A stretch of DNA of 23,667 nt from Ophiocordyceps camponoti-saundersi (nom. inval.) (taxonomy: Eukaryota > Ascomycota > Sordariomycetes > Hypocreales > Ophiocordycipitaceae), in NCBI GenBank assembly GCA_003339415.1, contig PDHQ01000447.1, forward strand, positions 1 through 23,667, given 5' to 3'. Below, one piece after another: positions 1-11,062 of this stretch. Position 1 is the first letter of the stretch, and every line of letters starts with the position of its first letter. A program made the translations under genes and the position numbers. The notes under the pieces were generated by a model. It saw only the letters and a program-made list of their open reading frames with translations, was not told where the DNA came from and made no database searches.

Positions 1-127
<127 letters not shown>

Positions 128-689
128 GGAGCTTTTATTATTAGCTTTAACTCCTTTGCCTCTTATTATAAAATATTTCTCTAATATTTAAAGAAATAAT
201 AGCTTTAAATCCTTAATTAATAATATAATAAATAAGCTATATATTTATTATAAATTATAAAGCTAATATAAAGGCGCGTAAGTAAAAGAATTAAAAATAT
301 AATATTATCTTTTATAAAATATTTTTAACGCTTACTAACTTATATAATCTTTTAAGCTTACTTATTATTAACTTATATATATTATTTAGCTTTTAATTAT
401 TTAATATTTATATAAATTACTTATCCTCCCTTTTTTATATATTAATAAAATAAACTTATACTTATAATTATATATAAAATATATATTTAATTATTTAGTA
501 AAATAAAGCTAACGCTTATATTATTATAAAGGATATTTTTTTTAATAATAAAATATATCTTCTCTTACTTATAGCTATATTTATTATAGCTTATTATTAG
601 TATTATTTTATAGCTAGTATTATAATAATCTCTTAAGGTTTTTAATTATTATAAAAAAATTTTAAGAAAAAGGCGGAGAATATAAATAT
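128..689. other. Unassigned RIP-degraded AT-rich stretch
   Basis: This stretch has no intact reading frame and almost no CpA or TpG. It lies between the ATA tract and the recognisable part of the older Ty3 copy. Read on the minus strand, similarity to the younger Ty3 integrase is lost here, so it is either a different sequence joined to the old copy or a part decayed beyond recognition by eye. Confidence 0.5.
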
Positions 690-1225
690 TATTTTAAAAA
701 GTTTTTATATTTTAATAAGGCGATAAAAAGTAAACTAAAAATATTTAATTTAATTTAAATTATTATTTAAAATTAACTTATAGGGAAAGCTATAAAACCG
801 CTACTAATATTTAATAAAGCGCTTAATATATTACTTAATATTTATTAATATTATAACTTTAAACTAAATACTTTTAAATAAATAAGTTATAATAATTATA
901 AGAAAATAAAGCTAAAACTTATTTATAATAAAAAGCTTAGTTATAAAGTTTATAAAAAGGGTAGTTTAGAATTATTTAAAAAAAGGTAATAATTAAAATA
1001 ATTTTTAATAATACTAATAATTAAGGTAATTATTATTAAAATAATAATTATATATAAACTATATTATATTTCTAAAAATATTATTTTAATAAAACTTATA
1101 TTAAATAAATATTAAAGTAATATTTTTACTAAAATATTTTATTATAAGAGAATTATAAGTTTATTAGATAAATATAATAATAAAAAGTTTTTATTAAAAA
1201 CTTAAAAGTAGCTTTAAAATTATAA
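690..1225 (-). pseudogene. Old Ty3/gypsy copy, integrase fragment (left half)
   Basis: Read on the minus strand, this segment aligns collinearly with about 4876-5400 of the younger Ty3 element in this window, the part of integrase from before the zinc-binding region through the second catalytic residue. It is clearly more AT-rich than the younger copy, and the differences are mostly C-to-T or G-to-A. The match resumes at 8151 on the other side of the younger element, so this is the left half of a copy split by a nested insertion. The left limit near 690 is where I lose the alignment by eye. No function can remain. Confidence 0.82.
1221..1225. repeat. Left target-site duplication of Ty3 element (TATAA)
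   Basis: These five bases precede the 5' LTR. The partner after the 3' LTR reads TATAG, and the homologous uninterrupted site inside the younger copy (near 4876) gives TATAG in the same orientation. The left copy therefore appears to carry one RIP-type G-to-A change. Confidence 0.75.
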
Positions 1226-1475
1226 TATAAGGGATTCGGGCTACGCCTAAATAGCTAAGTTACGTAAGGAGTACTTAGTTAAGTCCGCGCGTATAACGGG
1301 CGCGGGGCGTATATAAGTATATATAATTAGTTAGCGCCGCGCGTAGGATAGGCGCGGGCTATATATAAACTATAACCCTAAATATATATACTATATATAT
1401 TTTAAAACCTCTTAAGTTATTTTATATTAATAAAGTTAGCTTCTTATAAATATTAAAAAATATAAGACCTTTATA
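1226..1475 (+). repeat. 5' LTR of Ty3 element
   Basis: This is a direct repeat of 7901-8150 with equal length. It begins TATAAGGG and ends CCTTTATA, the RIP-mutated form of the usual TG...CA termini. Differences from the 3' LTR appear to be transitions only. A CG-rich block at about 1286-1352 persists because CpG is spared while CpA is not. No clear primer-binding site follows directly, and one may have been mutated. Confidence 0.95.
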
Positions 1476-1789
1476 GTAAAATAACTTTAATTATAAATAA
1501 CTTTAATACTTAATAAGCTATTATCGCTTAGCTCTCAGAGTAGTAAGCTATTATCGCGGAGCTTTAAAGCTTTATATACTAATAATATTAATTTATATAG
1601 CTCCTTAAGTAGTAATAATTATAACCCCGCTATAAGCCGCTACTTTTTAAATTACCGTTTAATAGCGATAAGGACCTTTTTCTAATATAGCGCTCCTTTA
1701 TATTTTATAAGCTATAAGCGGACTAGGCCTTTATTAATACCGCTTATAACTAATAAGTATTTTTATATTAATACTTATCTTTTATAATT
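1476..1789 (+). other. Untranslated leader of Ty3 element
   Basis: This is the stretch between the 5' LTR and gag. The motif AAGCTATTATCGC occurs twice, near 1514 and 1547, around a rare CpA-containing patch. I could not identify a primer-binding site with confidence. Confidence 0.5.
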
Positions 1790-2480
1790 TAAGCTAAGGT
1801 AGCCTTATTTTTTAAGTAAAATATTAAGTATAAGTATAACCCTAATTATTTCCTAAGTTACTTTAATATTATATTTGCCGATTTATACTAGCGCTAAATA
1901 GCTATAATTAAGCTTAAATACCTCGTATAAGGCGCTTCTAAGTCTTTCTCTAACTTCCTTATTTATTTTAAAGCTAAGCTTACTCTAGTAGATAATATTA
2001 AATAAGCTAATAAGATTAAAATTATACGCCTCTATTATACCCTTACGCTAACTTTTCGCTAGTATTATATAAAGCGTAATATTCCCCTAACTAAATATAT
2101 TATTACTATTACTAAGATCCGCGCTATTATTATAAATATTAAGTTTTTCCGCCTTAAAAATAAAAGCTAGACGCCCTTACTTTCCGCTCCTAAGCTATCC
2201 TAGGATATCCCGATAATTAATATATATTAAACTAGCACTTAGCTACGCTTTAGTAAATATAATAATCCTCCTTCTTAGGGCTAAAATAGCCGCGGCGGTA
2301 AGACCTATTATTAGGCGATTAAGGCTAATAGCGATAAGATTATAAAATAGCGCGCTAAGGGCTACTATTTCCGCTATAGTAATACTAGCTATTTCTCGCG
2401 TAAATATAAGCTTAATCCTCCTTTACTAGCTTTTTTAGTCCGCTTCGTAAATATTATAAAAAAGGAGGAGGACCCCGCCT
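1790..2480 (+). pseudogene. gag: Ty3/gypsy Gag (nucleocapsid) relic
   Basis: Gag forms the retrotransposon particle and binds its RNA. In the frame containing codon 1880-1882, the translation runs through a retrotransposon-gag-like helical domain (about 1860-2160) to a zinc knuckle at 2366-2407. The knuckle positions expected to be C-x2-C-x4-H-x4-C now read Tyr codons (TAT at 2366, 2375, 2390 and 2405). This is what TGT or CAT give after RIP, while the intervening Phe-Arg and Phe-Ser-Arg codons are intact. In-frame stops are TAA or TAG, matching former CAA, CAG or TGG. The start codon is not recoverable. Gag lies one base out of phase with pol, in the direction a -1 frameshift would correct. 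Confidence 0.8.
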
Positions 2481-2559
2481 TAAATTAGGGAAATAAATCC
2501 CCCCTATACTAAGTTTTCTATAAAGGGAGGACTTTCGCGGTAATATTACTTATAAAATA

Positions 2560-5500
2560 TTATATAATTACTTTATAGATATTAGTTAAAATATAAACTC
2601 GCCTCCCCTCTTTCTCCTTATATTTATAAATTTTATTTTTTTCGTTATTACGTAAGTAAATAATAGTTATAATTATTACGCTACTATAAGCGAATTTTTT
2701 ATATAGCGCTATTAGCTTAAGCAAATTCCCCTCTTTTATTTATAAGTAATTTATATTACTATATAGATATATCGCTAATAGCGCGTGCGCTTTAAGCTAT
2801 ACTTATCTATTTACTACCTTATCCGCTTTATAGCTAATATTAATAGTTAGTAATTACTTATAATAGCGTATATAATCCTAGGCCTTACTTAGAACCTAAT
2901 CTTTAGCTTATTTTAGATAGTGCGTAATAATATCTCGCTATATTCTAGTAAGCGGGAAGTTATAGTTTACTTTACTAGTAGATTAGTTATCCTATACTCC
3001 GAATCTTAGCGAGTTACTTACCTTATTATAGCTATTCTTAGCTCCGTTTTCACGGCCCTTATTTACTATAAATCTTAGTAATATATTAGTTACTAGTTCC
3101 TTACTACTAGCTTATAAAATATCTTTTATATTTTATATATTATAACTTTTACTTTAACTATAAGCCTTTTTTTATTTTCTAAGGTATTAGATTTTATTAA
3201 CTTATTTAATAAAAAGAAAGCTAGCGTTTTACCCCCTTACTACGGTAATTATAATTATTATATCTAACTCCGCTAAAAACCTAATAGTTTTTTGCCCCCT
3301 TTACTCTAAAGCTTACTTTATAATATACCTTATAAGTATCTCCTTAAAGTTTAAAAATAAATTATTAACTTAATAAATAAAAGATAAATCTGCGCTAGCT
3401 TATTATTTATAGCTACTTATATCTTACTTATAAAGAAGCTAAGAGGCGGGTAGCGCTTTTATATTAATTATTACGCTTTAAATAAGGTAATAAAATAAAA
3501 TCGTTATCTTTTCCCGCTTATTAAAAAAACGCTTTATAGCTTTTTAAATACCTGCTAGTTTATAAAATTTAATATTTATATTACCTTCTATAAGCTTCGT
3601 ATTATAAAAGGTAAGGAATACCTTATACTTTTTTATACTTAGTTTAGTTTATTTAAATACCTTATCTATTTTTTTAGCCTTATAAGAGCGCCTACTATAT
3701 TCTAGTATTATATTAATATTACTTTTAGTAACTCCTTAAGGGACTTTATTATAATATACTTAGATAATATTCTTATCTATTCGGGAGGTTCCTATTTTAA
3801 TTATTAGCGTAAGGTACGCGTTATATTTTTATATCTTTATTAAGCTAAGCTTTTCCTTAATCTTAATAAGTATAACTTTATTATTTATAAAGTTAAGTAC
3901 TTAGGGTTTATTATTTACGCTAGTAAAAAAGTACGGCTAGACCTTACTAAAATCTTTATAATTTTAAAATAGAAGGCGCTAACCTATATCCGAGGCGTAC
4001 GTAGTTTTCTTAAATTTACTAACTTTTATTATAACTTTATACCTCGCTTTTTAGACCTTATAGCCCCCTTAGTTAAGCTTACGAAATATAGCGCGCTTTT
4101 TTACTAAACTAATAAATATTAGCTTACTTTTAATACGCTTAAGTCCGCGTTTATTTTTACCCTTATCCTCGCTTAGTAAGATTTAAACTATAATATAATT
4201 ATTAAAGCTAATTATTCTAGTAAGGCTATTAGCGGGTATTTTTCCTAGTTTAGCTTAAACTATATCCTCTAGCTTATTATATATTATTTTAAGAAACTTT
4301 TACTTATAGAATAAAATTATATAATTTATAATAAAGAGCTTTTTATTATTATTTTTTACTTTAAAGCGTAATTTACTAAGTTATATAAAATTACGTAGCT
4401 ATTTTTTATCTTTACGGATTATAAAGCTTTAAAGTATTTTACTATATTTAAAATTATAACGGAATATTAAGCGCGTTAGGCTAAGATATTTACCTTTTTT
4501 AATTTCCGCTTTTAGTACTATTTTAGCGTATAAGCGTTATAGCCTAATACGCTCTCCTAGTAAGAATAAAATCGCCGCGGGATAGAGGAGCGTTTTAGTT
4601 AGATTATATAGTTTATATTTATCTACTTTTTTAAGTTATAGCTAGTCTAATCTAGCTTAGCCCCGTTCCTATTCCTTATAGCTATACTTTTTACTTAGAA
4701 TACCCTAGCCCTTTTTTATAATAAGATTTTATAGGACTTTTAGTTAGAGGCTTTTTATACCGATTTCTTTTATTATATACGCCGCTAAGTAGTTTAATTA
4801 AGCGCTTAGAAGTTTCCGCTAGAGGCGGGTACTTATAAGTAAGTTATAAACTATTTTATTTTTACTTATAAATAGCTATAATTCTAAAGCTATTTTTAAG
4901 TTTCTAAGTAAAAACTCTTAATTATTATACTTATCTAATAAACTTATAATTCCCTTATAGCGAGATACCTTAATAAGAATATTACTTTTATACTTTTTTA
5001 ACGTAAGTTTTACTAAAATAGTATATTTATAAATATAGTATATTTTATTCGTAGCTATTACTATTATAAAAACTATCTTAATTATTAGCGCTATTAAAAG
5101 TTACTTTAGCTATTACCTCCTCCTAAATAATTTTAAATAACCCTCTTTATAAACTTTATAACTAAGCTACCCGCCGCCTTAAAGTCCTAGCTTTATTTCC
5201 TAATAATTATTATAAATCGCTTATTAAAATATATCTAGCTTAAAGCTATAATATTTATAAATATTAAGTAATATATTAAGCGCTTTATTTAATATTAGTA
5301 GCAGTTTTATAGCTTCCCTTATAAGTTAATTTCTAATCGCGGTTCTAATTAAATAAGCTATTTCTAGTTTACTTTTTACTATCTTACCGAGGTTAATAAG
5401 CTACTTTCTATAGCGTATTACCCCTAAACTAATAAGGGTACGGAGCGTATAAACTAAAAAGTATAAGCTATTCTCCGTTATATAATCTCCTTTTTATAGT

Positions 5501-6215
5501 TTAACTAGCTATATTACTTACTTATTTACTAGCTTATTTTAAATAATTAGGACTTATTTATAATAAGTATTAGTTCTAACTGCTTATTTTATAGCTTCGA
5601 TATTACCTTTCTTAACTAGCTAGCGAAGGTAGCCGCTCCTATCTTTTCTCTAAAAAGCTAAGTAGTAGCGTTTACTTATTTCCTTTATAATAGCGTTAAA
5701 CTAATATAAGCTTCTATCGCCTAGGCCTAATAGCGGTAATAAAACTCCTCGAATAAATTTCGCTAGCTTATAAAATAGTTTTATATTAGTAATTTTATAT
5801 AGCTTAACTTTACTTATATATAGTTTAACTATCTATCTTAGAAGCTTAATTATTTTAAGAGTAAGTATAGAGTAATAGCTATATTAATACTACTTACTAT
5901 TACTCTTAATATATTACTTAATATTTACTTTACTTTTTATATTAACTTTATTAAGCGTGCTACTAGTAACTTTTTACTATTTTAGTTACTTATTAACTCT
6001 TAGCCGGATCCCCTTTTTTATTTTTTTTATAATAACTTATCTCTTAATAAGTATAAGGTTAAGGAAATCCTCGCTATAAAGAATACTAAAAATTAGCGCT
6101 TATAAGGTAAGACGCCTTATTAACTTATTTTTATAAAATAAAAAAGTTATATTATTTTAACTTAAAAGCTACTTAATAGCTTTAAATATTACGCGATATT
6201 AAACTATTTTAAGTT
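2560..6215 (+). pseudogene. pol: Ty3/gypsy Pol polyprotein relic (PR-RT-RH-INT-chromodomain)
   Basis: Pol would mature Gag, copy the RNA and integrate the cDNA. One codon phase holds throughout, checked at codons 2671, 3757, 4201, 4945, 5413 and 6049. A protease-like active-site region lies at 2668-2703, with its Asp codon now AAT. RT is at about 3130-3920, with motif YLDNILIYS at 3757-3783 (family norm YLDD, second Asp to Asn) and the KYLGFII motif near 3895. RNase H begins near 4190 (family Asp to Asn at 4210). Integrase has its His/Cys zinc region near 4945-5090, catalytic positions at 5152 (Asn for Asp) and 5332 (Asn for Asp), and a retained Glu at 5443 in a GTERIN motif. The order and spacing match Ty3/gypsy, and the many TAA/TAG stops make it a pseudogene. 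Confidence 0.93.
6037..6215 (+). pseudogene. C-terminal chromodomain of Ty3 Pol
   Basis: In the same frame as integrase, the segment starting YKVKEILAIKN at 6052 aligns with the chromodomain pattern Y-x-V-E-x-I-L. It continues with a degraded form of the Y-L-V-K-W-K-G-Y strand and a C-terminal helix ending FKF near 6210. In chromoviruses this domain binds methylated histone H3 and steers integration into heterochromatin. That fits an element lying in a dense repeat block and inserted into its own relative. The Trp codon of the aromatic cage region now reads TAA, so the domain is not functional. Confidence 0.85.
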
Positions 6216-7900
6216 TATATAAGAAAATATATATTTTTATAATAGCTTAAGGTAAACTTAATTATATACTTATTTAAGCGCCTTTTATAGCTAGTTATCT
6301 ACTTTAAGTAACTTTCCCCCCTTATCTTATAAATATAATATTACCCCCTTACTCCTTATTCCCCTTTACTTCTTATCTACTTACTCCTCCTCTTTTTTTA
6401 TATTAGCTTTAAGCTAGTATTTACTTTTTCTATCTCCTCCCTATAATCCTTTATTAAGGTTAAGTAATTTAAGAGATTATTATAGCGCTAGCTATAATTT
6501 AGCGCCGGTATTAACTTATAATAGATATATCCCTAAGCGGGGGAGGGCGTGCTATAAGGCTAGGGGAATATTTAATATAACGCTAATAGTAGGAGTTTTG
6601 CTTATCTTACTCCTAAGCTACGCGCGCCGCGCGCGGGCGCTAATATAAACCCGCTTTATTAATATATAGCGAGGGGGGAGGATAGGTACCGCGTATAAGC
6701 GCTAAGTAACTAAAAGCTAGATAATATATATAAGTTAATAAAAATAATATATAATATAATAATAAGTAAGCTTAATATATTATATAAATTAATTAGCGCT
6801 ATAATTATTTAATAAAAAATATTATTTTTTTTTTATTTTTTTACTTTTATATATTAATATTTACTTTATAATCTATAATCTAAGTAGCCCGCTTATTTTA
6901 TTATTACTTAAGAATTTATCGCTATTATTCCTCTTATCGCTAAAAAAATATTTTATACCGTAAAGCGAAAAAGTTAAGGCTAGCGGCGAGGGCGCCTTAT
7001 TACTATTATTATTATTATTAATATTATATTATCGCTAAAAATATATTATAAGTTAAGGTATATAAAGCGGGTATAGTAATTATATTACTAATAGCGGGGA
7101 TAAGCGCGGAGGATTACTATTACTTAAGCGTAAAGGGGGCGTAAAAGTTAGTTATTAAGTATAGTATAATATAAGTAATAGCTAATATAGCTTATAAATA
7201 GTTAATATAAGTAAGAAACTTTAGCGTAAGCTAAGCGCGCTAGCTAAGTATTTTTTTAATATAAGGGTAAGTAAGTAAAGTAATAGCTTATCTTTCCTTA
7301 ATTATCGTTTATAAGTTATAGATAGCCCGCTATAAGTATATATTTATAGTAAAAAGGTACTTTTTTTAAAAATATTATTTTCGCCGCTATTTATATACCT
7401 TATAAGCTATCTTATAACTATATTAATAATCGATATTATAGCTATTATAAAAGTCCTAAATATAAGAAATATATAAATATTTTACCTTTTATAATATAGT
7501 AATATTTTTATTATCTAAATCCCTTTTTATAGCGTAGCTACTTATTATATAAGCTAGTAACTATAGCTAACTAAATAATATATTAAAGTAGTAATATAAT
7601 AACTTAATAAATATAAAGAGCTTAAAAAATAATAATAATAATAAAAAAAGAATAAATAATTATAAGAAAGCTTAGATAATAATAATAATAATAAAAAAAA
7701 CTATAAAAATACGGTAGCGAAGTAATAAAGTATAAGGCTTAGAGAATTATTTACTTAGTAAGGGAAAATAATATAACTAGCTTAAGGAGAAAAATAAAAA
7801 AAAAGGAAGAAAAATTTTTTATATAAGGGGTATTTTAACTTATACCTTATATATATATATACCGCGGCTAGAAATACTCTTTTCCTAAGGTAACGGGGTA
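6216..7900 (+). other. Long 3' region of Ty3 element without recognised gene
   Basis: About 1.7 kb separates the chromodomain from the 3' LTR. The first part (about 6300-6470) reads as proline/serine-rich in the pol frame. Positions 6520-6710 hold a CG-rich island with tandem G-rich motifs. Positions 7000-7700 contain short ATT and AAT runs. A purine-rich tract lies at 7784-7815, and a G run sits just before the LTR at 7895-7898, a possible polypurine primer. I recognise no protein domain on either strand. Confidence 0.55.
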
Positions 7901-8150
7901 TATAAGGGATTCGGGCTACGCCTAAATAGCTAAGTTATATAAGGGGTACTTAGTTAAGTTCGCGCGTATAACGGGCGCGGGGCGTATATAAGTATATACG
8001 ATTAGTTAGCGCTACGCGCGGGACGGGCGCGGGCTATATATAAACTATAACCTTAAGTGCGTATACTATATATATTTTAAAACCTCTTAAGTTATTCTAT
8101 ATTAATAGAGTTAGCTTCTTATAAATGTTAAGGAGTATAGGACCTTTATA
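7901..8150 (+). repeat. 3' LTR of Ty3 element
   Basis: This is the partner of 1226-1475, with the same length and the same TATAAGGG and CCTTTATA ends. It keeps slightly more G and C than the 5' copy, for example GTGCGTATAC where the 5' LTR has only A and T. It is followed by the target duplication TATAG. Confidence 0.95.
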
Positions 8151-8155
8151 TATAG
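8151..8155. repeat. Right target-site duplication of Ty3 element (TATAG)
   Basis: These are the five bases after the 3' LTR. They match the homologous uninterrupted sequence in the younger copy, so this looks like the unmutated version of the duplicated target. Confidence 0.8.
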
Positions 8156-8693
8156 CTATATATAAGTAAAAAAAAGTAGTTTATAATAAACTTATAAATA
8201 CTTACTTTTAGCGGAAACTTTTAAATATAAAGTTAAATTATATAATAGTATATCTTATAAAAAAGGTTAATATAAAAAGCTACTAATTAAAGTTTTTATA
8301 AAGTTTTATTTTTAAAAAGAGCTAAGATGTTTTAAGTAAAAAGTATAGCTATAAAAGTACTAAGTAAAGCTAAGCTAAGTTAAACTAGCTATAGCTTAAA
8401 AAAGTAAATAAATATAAGCTATATAATTTAGCTAAAATATTTTTTATCTTATAATAGTTTTATTCTTTTTAAAAAAGGATATTTAGTTAAAATACTTATA
8501 TACTTAAATAGTAATAAAAGTAATAATTAAAAAACTAAGTATTTTAGCTTAATATATTTATTTTTTTATTATTACTTTAAGTATAATAAAGTACTTTAGC
8601 GCTTTATAATTTATAAAAATAAAAAATAGCTATATAATATTATAAAGCTTAGTAAACTTTATTTTAAAGTAAGAAATAATAATAAAAAGCTTT

Positions 8694-8859
8694 TTTATAT
8701 AAATTATATAAATTATATAAATTATATAAATTATATAAATTATATAAATTATATAAATTATATAAATTATATAAATTATATAAATTATATAAATTATATA
8801 AATTATATAAATTATATAAATTATATAAATTATATAAATTATATAAATTATATAAATTA
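8694..8859. repeat. 9-bp minisatellite (TTATATAAA)n
   Basis: About 18 nearly perfect copies of a 9-bp unit lie inside the RNase H region of the older Ty3 copy. The younger copy at the equivalent place (about 4316-4332) has a single AATTATATAATTTATAA sequence, so the array grew from one or two units after the element had become AT-rich. Confidence 0.95.
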
Positions 8860-9545
8860 ACTTTATAAGTAATAGCTTTTTTAAGTAATATAAAACTAGC
8901 TATAAAATAAAATTTAGTTTAACTTAAGAGAGATATTTACTAATAGCTTTATTAAAATAGTTAGCTTTAATAATAATATTATAATTATAATCTTATTAAG
9001 TAAAAATAAAAGTAAAAATAAATATAAACTTTAGCGTATTAATAGTAAGCTAATATTTAATAATTTAATAAAAGAGCGTGCTACGCTTTATAAGCTTAAT
9101 AAGAGGAGCTATAAGGTTTAAAAAATAAGAAATAAAATTATAATAAAAGTTAATAAACTTAAGAAAACTATAAATACCTTAAATATAAGTTAATATCTCC
9201 TATTCTAAGATAATAAATAATTTAGTAAAGTTTAGCTATATTTTTCTATTAGTATAAATAATAAACTTTAAATACTTAACTTTTTAAACTATAAAATTAT
9301 ATTTAGTAAAGTTAAGGAAAAGCTTAGCTTAATAAAAATATAAGAGTATAATATATAACCTATATTAATAATAAAATTATAAGCTTTTAAAATAAATAAA
9401 AATATTATCTAAGTAAATTATAATATAGTTTTTTAAAAAGTTACTAAAAGTAATATTAATATAATATTAAAATATAATAAGCGCGCTTATAAGATTAAAA
9501 AAATAAATAAGGTATTTAAAAAGATTAAATTATTAAAGTTAGAAG

Positions 9546-9745
9546 AAAATTACTTATAAGTAATTATATAAGTAATTTTTTATAATCTTTTTTCTATAAT
9601 TTAAATTACTTATAAGTAATTTTTTTATCTATAATTTAAATTATAAAAAAATAATATTATAAGTAATTTTTTTAAAAAAAATTATATATAATTTTTTATA
9701 ATTTTTTAAAAATAGAATTATATAATTTTTTTAATTAAAAATAAT
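9546..9745. repeat. AT-rich palindrome cluster
   Basis: This stretch holds a perfect 18-bp palindrome at 9548-9565 and a 20-bp palindrome at 9603-9622 that share a core, with further AAGTAATTTTTT repeats between and after. It marks the right limit of the recognisable old Ty3 copy. No gene is present. Confidence 0.85.
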
Positions 9746-10960
9746 AAAGAATAATTATAAAAGCTAAGAAAAAGAGAAACTTTAAGTTTTAATAAGAAAT
9801 TAATATTATAACTTAAGAAAAGAAATAATGAAATATTAAGAAATAAATAAATAAAGAAATAGAAATAACTTTTTAATATTATTATTAAGCTAAATATATA
9901 TTATACTTATTTTAGATCTTTTAATATTTTTATTTTAATTTTAAAAAAAAATTTATAAAAAGATATAAAAATATTAATAAATCTCCTTTATATAAATTAA
10001 AAATATTATATAAAGCTAAATAAAAGCTATAAAAAGTAGTATTCTATTTATTATAAATATATAAGCTTTATACTTTATATATTCTTATTTATTTATTTTT
10101 TATATATTTATATAGTATTTTTAAAAAAATTAAAACTTTTACCTTATATTAAGTTTTAAAAAGACTAACGTTTTAATAAACCTTTTAATAAAGTAAAATA
10201 AAAGATAAAAAAAACTTTATATAAGTCTTTATAATTAAAAGAAGGTTATATAAGATATTTAAATTTATAACTATCTTAATAAGCTAAAAAATTAAATAAA
10301 ATATACTTTTTCTATTCTTTAAGTAAAGGAGTTTCTTTTCTTTATATAAATTCTTAATAAAGCTTTATATAGAAAGCAATAATCTTATTATCTTGCTAAT
10401 TATAAAGCTTAAAAAAAGAAAAATTATAAAAAATACTTTAATATTCTTTATATATAAAAACGTTAAAAAATAAATTTTAACTATTTTTTAAAATATTAGT
10501 TTTAATAATTAAAAAAGTATACTTTTATTAAAAAGCTATAACTTAATATAATTATTTATATTTTATAAAAATCCTTAATTTTAAAAGTAATATATAATTT
10601 ATAAAATATAAATTAACTTTTAAGCGTTTTTTTTTATTTTTTTTAATTATATTTAAATTTATTAAAATTATTTTCTTTTTAATAGTTTTAATATATACTT
10701 AGAAAAATAAGTTTTTTAATTAATTTAAATATCTTCTAATTATTTATTTCTTATAAAAATTTATATATAACTTCTTTTAAAAGTTAAAAGTTAGGAAAAA
10801 CTAAGCTTATCTATTTTAAGTAAGTAAGGCGTTTTTTCTATTTATTTCTAAAAAGAAAAAGTATAAACCCCTATACTAGCTTATATAAATATTAAGAAAT
10901 ATACTTTTCTTAATATTTTTACCTTTTATAATAATATAAGTATAATATAAAGTATTATAC
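9746..10960. other. Unassigned AT-rich relic sequence
   Basis: No intact frame and no recognised motif were found on either strand. Long runs lack C and G. One small patch at 10376-10402 keeps CpA and TpG. The run is probably an old, saturated transposon remnant, but I cannot name it. Confidence 0.5.
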
Positions 10961-10964
10961 ACGC

Positions 10965-11062
10965 TTATATATATATTATATATATATTATATATATATTA
11001 TATATATATTATATATATATTATATATATATTATATATATATTATATATATATTATATATAT
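10965..11062. repeat. 11-bp AT array (ATATATATATT)n
   Basis: TT dinucleotides recur exactly every 11 bases (10987, 10998, 11009, 11020, 11031, 11042, 11053) in an otherwise alternating AT run of about nine units. Confidence 0.93.

Larger units (their letters stand above)
1226..8150 (+). mobile_element. Full-length RIP-inactivated Ty3/gypsy chromovirus retrotransposon
   Basis: This 6925-bp element is bounded by two 250-bp direct LTRs and a 5-bp target duplication. The internal order is leader, gag with a CCHC-type knuckle, then pol with protease, reverse transcriptase, RNase H, integrase and a C-terminal chromodomain. That order, and the chromodomain in particular, are typical of Ty3/gypsy chromoviruses. 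Pol codon phase is constant from 2671 to 6210, so there is no net indel in 3.5 kb; the damage is by substitution. The element sits inside an older copy of its own family in the opposite orientation. It cannot be autonomous, because key Asp codons are Asn and many Gln or Trp codons are stops. Confidence 0.95.
8151..9545 (-). pseudogene. pol: Old Ty3/gypsy copy, integrase-RNase H-RT fragment (right half)
   Basis: Read on the minus strand, this aligns collinearly with about 3640-4876 of the younger element. The RT motif Tyr-Leu-Asp-Asn-Ile is encoded at 9401-9415. It is followed by the RT thumb and connection, RNase H (about 8990-8600, interrupted by a 9-bp array) and the linker into integrase up to 8151. 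It joins the fragment at 690-1225 to form one interrupted gene. Decay is heavier than in the younger copy: CG pairs still present there are mostly TA here. Similarity stops near 9545 in an AT-rich palindromic stretch, so RT N-terminus, protease and gag of this copy are missing or unrecognisable. Confidence 0.88.

Noticed and set aside
690..1225. An independent integrase gene on the minus strand
   Set aside because: It joins seamlessly with the fragment at 8151-9545 once the nested element is removed, so it is half of one older Ty3 copy.
8694..8859. CRISPR-like array
   Set aside because: The units are contiguous 9-mers with no spacers, in a eukaryotic transposon relic. It is a simple minisatellite.
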